Part shown: positions 36,114 through 41,980 of the stretch, piece after piece
Layout of the letters: the number at the start of each line of letters is the position of its first letter
How positions within the stretch are numbered: position 1 is the stretch's first letter
Assembly (NCBI GenBank): GCA_949294085.1
Contig: CASFFX010000006.1
Location: forward strand, 290,256 to 354,255
Origin: an uncultured bacterium
GTDB taxonomy: Bacteria > Elusimicrobiota > Elusimicrobia > Elusimicrobiales > Elusimicrobiaceae
Length of the DNA stretch: 64,000 nt
Direction: 5' to 3'
Notes under the pieces: model-generated
Seen by the model: the letters and a program-made list of their open reading frames with translations, nothing else
Database searches by the model: none
Told to the model about the DNA's origin: nothing
Position numbers and translations under genes: made by a program

Positions 36114-36659
36114 TTAGAAGGGGAACAACTCTTCCGCCACAAATAAGAGGACAATCATCGGACTCACCGCCAACAGCACCGTGGCCGCCACCAGAAGCCC
36201 CAGGCCCCATCGGCGGGCTGAAAAGAACGCAGGGAAAAACGGCTCCGCCTGCGGAGCAAAACGGTTGGGGGCGGCCGAAGCGCGCTTGACGGAGAAAAAC
36301 ACGATAATCCCAAGCCCCAGCACCGTAAACACCCAGCGCATTTTAGGCAGCATAAAGTTTCCCGCCGTAATAACAATCAAATAGCCGATGTACCACCAAC
36401 CGGACCAATTAAAGTCGTGCAGCCGCCGGAAAAACACCGCGGCCGACATCCACCACAGCCCCAGCGATATCGGTATGGACACCAGCCCCGCCACCACCAC
36501 CAAAATCATCATCAGCCAGTTTCGTTCCGCCGCGCCAAACGCCACCCACAGCCCGCCCAGCGTGGCCAACAGCGATACGGCCTGCATCAACAGACTGACG
36601 GCGGCAAATTCTTCTCGTCCCGCCCGGCCCGAAAACTTAAATAAATGGGTCCAGTTCAT
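36114..36659 (-). CDS. DUF805-family membrane protein (divergent)
   Basis: 181 residues with about five transmembrane helices. Signature FRRLHDFNWSGWWYIGYL and N-terminal FKFSGRAGREEF identify DUF805, with a C-terminal extension carrying another hydrophobic helix. An AGGAG site precedes the ATG. It is 9 nt downstream of priA on the same strand, so it may be read through from the gmk operon. Confidence 0.78.
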   Translation of the reverse strand: MNWTHLFKFSGRAGREEFAAVSLLMQAVSLLATLGGLWVAFGAAERNWLMMILVVVAGLVSIPISLGLWWMSAAVFFRRLHDFNWSGWWYIGYLIVITAGNFMLPKMRWVFTVLGLGIIVFFSVKRASAAPNRFAPQAEPFFPAFFSARRWGLGLLVAATVLLAVSPMIVLLFVAEELFPF

Positions 36660-36668
36660 TTTTTCTCC

Positions 36669-38639
36669 TTAATAAAAATCATAGGGATCGGCCGATATTT
36701 TTACCGCAGCTTTTTTGGCTGGCACAAAGGAGTCCAGTTCCGCCAGCAAATCCAGCCACCGTTCTTCGTCCGTCTTAAACAGCAGGTATTGCTTTTTCAG
36801 CACATCCGTCTTTTTGGCGCACCACACCGGCCCCAGCGTTTCCAGCACTTTGGGGGCCGCCAAACGCTTTATGCGCGCCGTTTCCGCCGCGAGTAAATCG
36901 GCCTCTTTGGCTTTAATGAGTACTTTAATCAAACGCACAAACGGAGGATACAAAAAGCTTTCCCGCAAGGCCAGTTCCGTTTGCGCCGCGGCTTGATAGT
37001 CGCCCGCCAAAAGGGGGGAATAATCGTAGGCGTCTTGGTCGGCAGACTGGATAATCAGCCGTCCGTCCGCCACGCCCGACAAATGGCCCCGCAGGGCAAA
37101 AAGCATTTGCCCGTATTTTTCCGAGGCGCGGAAATTGGGCCCGTCCAATTCCAGCTCCGCGTCCAGCACGGCCGCCAGCGTTACTTTGGCTCCGCGCAGC
37201 GCGCCCGAAGCAAGCCGCGTGCCCACGATAATATCCGCCTGTCCGTTCTTCAAAGCGGCCAGCGCTTCAAACCCTTGCCCGGCTTTGGTTTTCAGCGTGT
37301 CCGAATCCAGCCTCAGCAACCGCGCTTTGGGGAAAAACTTGGCCAATTCCGTAACAACTTTTTGCGTACCGCCGCCGCGGGATTTGAAAATGAGGTTATG
37401 GCACTTGGGGCATTGTTGTTGGAGAGTTTCCGTGTGTCCGCATTTTTTGCACACCAGCCGGTCGCCGTGCTCCGGCGTGTTTTCGCGGGCCAAAATAGCG
37501 CCGCATTTTTTGCACTTGGCGTAAACACCGCAGTTCAAACAATAATACGCGTTGGAATAGCCGCGGCGGTTCAAAATCAGCAGGGAAGTTTCTTTGCGTT
37601 TGAGGTTTTCGGCCAGTTGGGCCAGCAAAAAGGATGATAAAAACCGGCTTTTTTCGCTCTTTTTTTCCGTCAGCTTAATCTGCGGGGTAAACGCGTGCCC
37701 CGGCACCGCCTGCGTGAAAGGCAGCTGCGCCACCGTGCCTTGCTGCACCCGTTGCAAAAGCTCCAGGCTGGGCGTGGCCGACACGAATAACAACGCCGCC
37801 CCGTGCATTTTGGCGCGGAAAAACAACACCTCCCGCGCGTGATAATAGGGCTTGTTTTCTTCCTGCTTGTAATTATCGTCCCCTTCGTCCAACATAGCGG
37901 CCAGGCGCAGGTTTTTGAACGGAAGCAACGCCCCGGAACGGGTGGCAATCACCACGCAGGGAAGCCCGTTGGAAATGGCGGAAAAGTATTTTTTCTTTTT
38001 GCTTAAAAGCATGCGGCTGTGCCAGCAGAACACATTGTCCGCCCCGAAGCGTTCTTCGGCCTCGGCAATAAACTGGCGCGCGGCCACAATATCCGGCACC
38101 GTAATCAGCGTTTGCCCGTAGGCGGCCAACACCTCGCCTGCCAGCCGGAGCACCGTTTCGGTCTTGCCGGTATAGGCCGGGCCGTTCAACAGCACCGGGC
38201 GAAATTCGTACGCCGGGAAGGCGCGCACCGTTTGCAAAGCGTTTTGCTGGGAAGGCGTGAGCGAAAAGGAAGGCGTTTTAACGTCTATGTGTACGGACGT
38301 GGGGGAATTGTCCAACTTAAAATACGGCTGCGGGGGAACCAAAGCAAATAAAATTTGCCCAATCGGCCCGCCCCAATGCGCTTTCATAAACCGCATCAGC
38401 GGAAACAGGTCCGACCCAAAAAGAGGCCGCTTGTCCACCACGGAAGCAATTTCTTTCAGTTTTACGTTTTTGGGCGCCGTGCATATTTCGCTGACGGCCG
38501 TTACCATGCCGCCCGTCAGCACGCGGCCAAACGGCGCCGTTACGCGCACACCGGGCACCACCTTCCCTTCCAGCTCGGCAGGGACGGCATAGTCAAACTC
38601 GCGGTCCAGGGGGACGTCGTACACTACTTTGCAGTACAT
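36669..38639 (-). CDS. priA: Primosomal protein N' (PriA), probably helicase-deficient
   Basis: About 656 residues from MYCKVVYDVPLD at 38639. It has the N-terminal DNA-binding domain, the zinc-binding cysteine cluster (CLNCG, CKKCG, CKKCG, CPKC) and PriA-specific blocks such as LNRRGYSNAYYC and FVSATPSLE. Several helicase motifs are altered: Walker A reads GPAYTGKT instead of GxTGSGKT, motif II is DEGD instead of DEEH, the motif V KGxxFP is replaced (RLASGALRGAK), and motif VI QVxGRAGR is replaced (FALRGHLSGVADG). Replication-restart loading may remain while unwinding is lost, as described for actinobacterial PriA. It is fourth in the gmk-rpoZ-udg-priA order. Confidence 0.88.
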   Translation of the reverse strand: MYCKVVYDVPLDREFDYAVPAELEGKVVPGVRVTAPFGRVLTGGMVTAVSEICTAPKNVKLKEIASVVDKRPLFGSDLFPLMRFMKAHWGGPIGQILFALVPPQPYFKLDNSPTSVHIDVKTPSFSLTPSQQNALQTVRAFPAYEFRPVLLNGPAYTGKTETVLRLAGEVLAAYGQTLITVPDIVAARQFIAEAEERFGADNVFCWHSRMLLSKKKKYFSAISNGLPCVVIATRSGALLPFKNLRLAAMLDEGDDNYKQEENKPYYHAREVLFFRAKMHGAALLFVSATPSLELLQRVQQGTVAQLPFTQAVPGHAFTPQIKLTEKKSEKSRFLSSFLLAQLAENLKRKETSLLILNRRGYSNAYYCLNCGVYAKCKKCGAILARENTPEHGDRLVCKKCGHTETLQQQCPKCHNLIFKSRGGGTQKVVTELAKFFPKARLLRLDSDTLKTKAGQGFEALAALKNGQADIIVGTRLASGALRGAKVTLAAVLDAELELDGPNFRASEKYGQMLFALRGHLSGVADGRLIIQSADQDAYDYSPLLAGDYQAAAQTELALRESFLYPPFVRLIKVLIKAKEADLLAAETARIKRLAAPKVLETLGPVWCAKKTDVLKKQYLLFKTDEERWLDLLAELDSFVPAKKAAVKISADPYDFY

Positions 38640-38656
38640 AGTTTTGGGAAAAAGTC

Positions 38657-39538
38657 TTACTTTCGGGCGCCTTTTAAGCCCAGCTCGTCCATCACCATTT
38701 GCAGGTCCGTCCAAGCATCTTTCTTCCAGCCGGGGTTGCGCAGAAGCGCCGCCGGGTGGAACGTGGCTAAAATTTTAACCGGCCGGGGCAGCGATACGCT
38801 GTCCAAATGCAGGTCGTAGAATTTGCCGCGCAAAGCGCCCAGGGATTTGGCGTCTGCAATCAGCGCTTTGGCCGCCACGCCGCCCAGCGCGACTACGTAT
38901 TTGGGGCAAATAATGGCAATTTGGCGTTCAATGTATTTGCGGCAGCAGGCAATTTCTTCGGCGTTTGGGGCGCGGTCGTTGCCGTGTTTTTCGGGGTGAA
39001 GGGGGTCCGTCATCGGGTGGCATTTGGCAATATTGGCAATAAATACCTGTTCGCGCGTAAGCCCCATGGCGACAATCATCTTGTCCAATAATTGGCCGGC
39101 ACGGCCCACAAAAGGCCGCCCCTGGCGGTCTTCATCAAACCCCGGGCCTTCGCCCACAAACATCACCGCGGCGTCCACGTTTCCTTCGCCCGGCACGGCA
39201 TTTAAGCGGGTGGAACCCAGCGGACAGCGGGAACAAGATTTTATCGTTTCGGCTAATTCGGCCAAAGCGGCCGTTTTTTGGGCAGTTGTCATCATAGGAG
39301 AATTGGGGGCCGGTTCCGCCGCCGGAGCAGGCGCCGCGGGCTGGGCGGCACGGGCAAATTCCACCGTCAGCGTTTCGCCTTCCGCCATGGGAGGAAGCGC
39401 CGCCGAAGCCGTGCGACGCTCAGAAACAGAGGCGGCCGCACGCAAAGGCGCAGCCGTCCCTATAAATTCGTCTTCGTCCTGGGCGGCCAGAAAGTTTTTC
39501 AAATCCGAAGCCAGCCGGCGCAGCGAATCGTTTGCCAT
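38657..39538 (-). CDS. Uracil-DNA glycosylase, family 4 (Fe-S type)
   Basis: 293 residues. A low-complexity Ala/Pro/Glu N-terminal region of about 95 residues precedes the catalytic domain. Family 4 features: CSRCPL (two cluster cysteines), VGEGPGFDEDRQGRPFVGRAG (active site region), CRKYIERQIAIICPKYV (two further cysteines) and FHPAALLRNP. It removes uracil from DNA. It starts 2 nt after rpoZ. Confidence 0.92.
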   Translation of the reverse strand: MANDSLRRLASDLKNFLAAQDEDEFIGTAAPLRAAASVSERRTASAALPPMAEGETLTVEFARAAQPAAPAPAAEPAPNSPMMTTAQKTAALAELAETIKSCSRCPLGSTRLNAVPGEGNVDAAVMFVGEGPGFDEDRQGRPFVGRAGQLLDKMIVAMGLTREQVFIANIAKCHPMTDPLHPEKHGNDRAPNAEEIACCRKYIERQIAIICPKYVVALGGVAAKALIADAKSLGALRGKFYDLHLDSVSLPRPVKILATFHPAALLRNPGWKKDAWTDLQMVMDELGLKGARK

Positions 39539-39540
39539 AA

Positions 39541-39837
39541 TTACAGTTTCATCGGTTCTTTCGCTTTGCGTTCGGCTTCTTTGCGAGCTTCTTCCTGCGC
39601 TTTCAGTTCCGCTTCGTGGTTTTCTTTGCTGACGCGGAGCACTTCTTCTTTGGAAACGCGTTTGGATAAAATATCGTCCAGCGCCACTTTAATGACTACC
39701 GCATTGGGCTGATTTTTGTATTCGTCTTTTTTCTTCAGTTCCTTCGCCCACATGGACGCCAACACCACCACGTCATAGCGGTCGCCGTCAAAGTTCATCA
39801 ATTCGGCCTCAAATTCTTTATCGTATTTTACGGACAT
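39541..39837 (-). CDS. rpoZ: DNA-directed RNA polymerase omega subunit
   Basis: 98 residues. DRYDVVVLASMWAKEL matches the omega signature (DRYxLVxxAxxRAR), and its position directly after gmk is the conserved one. The C-terminal third is a charged Glu/Lys helix. Omega assists beta' folding and RNA polymerase assembly. Confidence 0.87.
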   Translation of the reverse strand: MSVKYDKEFEAELMNFDGDRYDVVVLASMWAKELKKKDEYKNQPNAVVIKVALDDILSKRVSKEEVLRVSKENHEAELKAQEEARKEAERKAKEPMKL

Positions 39838-39853
39838 ATTTCGCTCCCTCGTT

Positions 39854-40447
39854 TTACTTCAGGTATTTAATTTTCAAATCCTGCCGGCACACGCGGCATT
39901 GTTCCGCCGCTATAATGCCTGCCATTTGTTCTACGGCTTCGCCCAAATCATCGTTGAGCAGGGCATAGTCGTAATGGTCCAGCTCCAGCATTTCTTTCTT
40001 TGCCGTTTCCAGGCGCAGTTCAATATCCTGGGTATTGTCGTTGCGGCCCAAAATGCGCTTTTTCAGCTCTTTTAGGCTGGGCGGCACGATGAACACGGTG
40101 GCGGCATCGGGATATTGCGCTTTTACGGTGCGCGCACCCTGCACGTCTATCACCAAAATAGGGCAAATGCCTTTTTTCATTAGGCTGTCCACGGATTTTT
40201 TGGGAATTCCGTAGTAGTGCGTATGCACCTGGGCCCACTCCAGCATTTGGCCTTTTTTAATGGCCTGTTCAAACTGTTTAATGCTCCAAAACAAATAATC
40301 CACGCCGTCTTGCTCGCCGGTGCGGGGCGCGCGGGTGGTGGCGGTAATCACGCGCGAAACGGTGTGATCACGCTGCAGCACCGCGTCCACGATGGTCGTC
40401 TTGCCGGCGCCGGACGGAGAAGATACGATGATGGGAAAAGGTTTCAT
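39854..40447 (-). CDS. gmk: Guanylate kinase
   Basis: 197 residues. P-loop SSPSGAGKTT near residue 10, then TRAPRTGEQDGVDYLFW and WAQVHTHYYGIPK for GMP binding. It phosphorylates GMP to GDP. It heads the gmk-rpoZ-udg-priA unit with a leaderless promoter. Confidence 0.96.
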   Translation of the reverse strand: MKPFPIIVSSPSGAGKTTIVDAVLQRDHTVSRVITATTRAPRTGEQDGVDYLFWSIKQFEQAIKKGQMLEWAQVHTHYYGIPKKSVDSLMKKGICPILVIDVQGARTVKAQYPDAATVFIVPPSLKELKKRILGRNDNTQDIELRLETAKKEMLELDHYDYALLNDDLGEAVEQMAGIIAAEQCRVCRQDLKIKYLK

Positions 40448-40453
40448 TGTTAT

Positions 40454-40459
40454 ATTTTA
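40454..40459 (-). promoter_or_regulatory. Leaderless -10 box of gmk
   Basis: On the minus strand, TAAAAT ends 6 nt before the gmk ATG at 40447. It lacks the TGn extension seen at other leaderless genes. No Shine-Dalgarno. Confidence 0.5.
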
Positions 40460-40507
40460 GTAAATATTCCCGGCGGCGTAAAGGGACAAAGCCGCCCGCA
40501 AACCAAA

Positions 40508-40532
40508 CGAACCTTCCGCGGGGGAAGGTTCG
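40508..40532 (-). terminator. Hairpin between a small ORF and gmk, possible weak terminator
   Basis: A perfect 10-bp stem (CGAACCTTCC and complement, 5-nt loop). On the minus strand it is followed by TTTGGTTTG, a poor T run, so termination may be partial. Confidence 0.45.
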
Positions 40533-40582
40533 CCAAAAAGGGACGGAGGTTGTTTCCGCGCTCCGTTTCGGATAAGGGCCGC

Positions 40583-40675
40583 CTAAATAAGGACAAACGG
40601 ACGTTGGGACCCCTGAGAAGAAACGGCAATAAATTCCATACTCATAATTAAAAATTTATCGGCGGATAGTTGCAT
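40583..40675 (-). CDS. Small ORF, 30 residues, strong ribosome binding site
   Basis: Begins MQLSADKF and ends PFVLI. AAGGAGG lies 7 nt before the ATG, one of the best ribosome binding sites in the window, and a promoter-like TTTGCG/TGTAAA pair sits upstream. About 55 nt upstream is the 14-bp inverted repeat GGGTCCAATGACCC, which recurs exactly before another small ORF at 46.15 kb. No similarity to a known peptide is recognised. It may be a small protein or a leader peptide for gmk; the hairpin at 40508-40532 follows it. Confidence 0.45.
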   Translation of the reverse strand: MQLSADKFLIMSMEFIAVSSQGSQRPFVLI

Positions 40676-40728
40676 TGGATTGCCTCCTTGTATATTTACA
40701 GTATGGCAATTTGCACGCAAAAAAAACA

Positions 40729-40742
40729 GGGTCATTGGACCC
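40729..40742 (-). promoter_or_regulatory. Shared inverted repeat GGGTCCAATGACCC, copy A
   Basis: The identity with copy B at 46071-46084 extends to 21 bp (40724-40744), covering the flanking T run just upstream of the putative -35. Position and symmetry suggest a regulator binding site; a short RNA hairpin is the alternative. Confidence 0.45.
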
Positions 40743-40787
40743 AATCCCGCCCCTAAAAAGGACCTACCTCCCCAGGGACCGACAGAC

Positions 40788-41297
40788 CTAGACGCCGCGA
40801 AGCCTTAAATAGGCGGCTATTTTGAAATGTTTGTATTTTTCGGCCAAGGCAAGCGGCGTCATGCCGGCGGAATCCTTCTGCTGCGCGTCCACCCCGTGCT
40901 GCAGCAAAAGCTTGATGACTTTGACCCCGCTTTGGCAGGCCGCCGCCGCGTGAAGGGGCGTTCCGCCAAAATTATCCAGCGTGCGTATGTCCGCCCCGCG
41001 CTTAAGCAGCAAACGGCACATGGCACACAGCCCGCATTCGGCCGCAATATGCAGGGGGGTTTGCCCGTCATCGGTTTCCTGGGAAAGAGAAGCGCCGCTT
41101 TGCAGCAGTTTTTCCACCGTTTCAAAATCGTTTTGAAATACCGCCTGATGCAGGGGAAAGCGCTTGAGCTCCGTTGTCAAAAAAGCCACGATGGACGGAT
41201 TGACCCCGTGGTACAAACGGATTTCCCGCTCCCGCCGATAGGACAGATAAAATATCCACCCCGCTAACAGCACTAAAAGAACGACCATCCAACCCAT
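40788..41297 (-). CDS. Membrane-anchored ankyrin-repeat protein
   Basis: 169 residues. An N-terminal transmembrane helix (about 3-19) is followed by three to four ankyrin repeats (TPLHIAAECGLCAMCRLLLKRGAD is one, TPLHAAAACQSGVKVIKLLLQHGVD another). It probably displays a binding surface; the side of the membrane cannot be fixed with confidence. It is adjacent to a second ankyrin gene on the same strand, with a 44-nt gap. Confidence 0.8.
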   Translation of the reverse strand: MGWMVVLLVLLAGWIFYLSYRREREIRLYHGVNPSIVAFLTTELKRFPLHQAVFQNDFETVEKLLQSGASLSQETDDGQTPLHIAAECGLCAMCRLLLKRGADIRTLDNFGGTPLHAAAACQSGVKVIKLLLQHGVDAQQKDSAGMTPLALAEKYKHFKIAAYLRLRGV

Positions 41298-41341
41298 AAA
41301 ATCTCCCTAAGACGTCTCAGTTATCCGCCGCACGGGCCCGT

Positions 41342-41917
41342 TCAAGGCTTTCTCAGCGCGTCTTGGGCAGCGTCTTGCAGCAAGCGACAGACTTTTTCCT
41401 GCCCGAAACGAGTGGCATAATCCAGCGGAGTTTGGCCGTGAATATCACGGGCCTGCAAATCGGCTCCATAATCAAGAAGCCGCGTGCAAAATTTAGTGCG
41501 CCCCAGCGCGGCCGCAATATGCAGGGGGGTAATCCCTTGGTGGATAGGGGCGCTGACGCATTGCAGCCGGGTTTGCTTGGGCAAAAACCGGAGGCCGTCT
41601 ATTTGGTCCTCCCGGCGTTCCACCACCGCTTGGGCCAAAGGGGCCTGATAAATAAACGGCCACAAGTCCGGCGGGAAAGCCGCCTCCACCTCTTTGCGGG
41701 CCGCTTGATTATTAAAATACAAAAAAACTTTGGCAATCAAAAATAAAACGGCACAAATAACAACCAACAAAACCCCTTTGAAAGCAAGGGAGGGAAATCC
41801 CGCCAACGAATCATGCGCGTGAACCCAATTAACCGCACGGCCAAAGCCTAAAATACCGCCGACAAACACCGCCCCGGCCACCAGGCCCCAAAACAAAAGG
41901 AGTAATTTGTCTTTCAT
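41342..41917 (-). CDS. Membrane protein with C-terminal ankyrin repeats
   Basis: 191 residues. Two transmembrane helices (about 5-25 and 46-66) precede a cytoplasmic-looking domain with two clear ankyrin repeats (ITPLHIAAALGRTKFCTRLL and TPLDYATRFGQEKVCRLL). GGAGG is 5 nt before the ATG, and the ppdK terminator ends just upstream of it. Related in design to the neighbouring ankyrin gene but not closely similar in the N-terminal part. Confidence 0.78.
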   Translation of the reverse strand: MKDKLLLLFWGLVAGAVFVGGILGFGRAVNWVHAHDSLAGFPSLAFKGVLLVVICAVLFLIAKVFLYFNNQAARKEVEAAFPPDLWPFIYQAPLAQAVVERREDQIDGLRFLPKQTRLQCVSAPIHQGITPLHIAAALGRTKFCTRLLDYGADLQARDIHGQTPLDYATRFGQEKVCRLLQDAAQDALRKP

Positions 41918-41928
41918 TTTTCCTCCTT

Positions 41929-41967
41929 AAAAAATATGCTTTCCCTGTTGCCAGGGAAAGCATATTT
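41929..41967 (-). terminator. Intrinsic terminator of ppdK
   Basis: A long perfect stem on the minus strand (AAATATGCTTTCCCTG with its complement, short GCAA-containing loop) ends in a T run that abuts the GGAGG of the ankyrin gene. Confidence 0.85.
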
Positions 41968-41980
41968 TGCATATGGGGGG

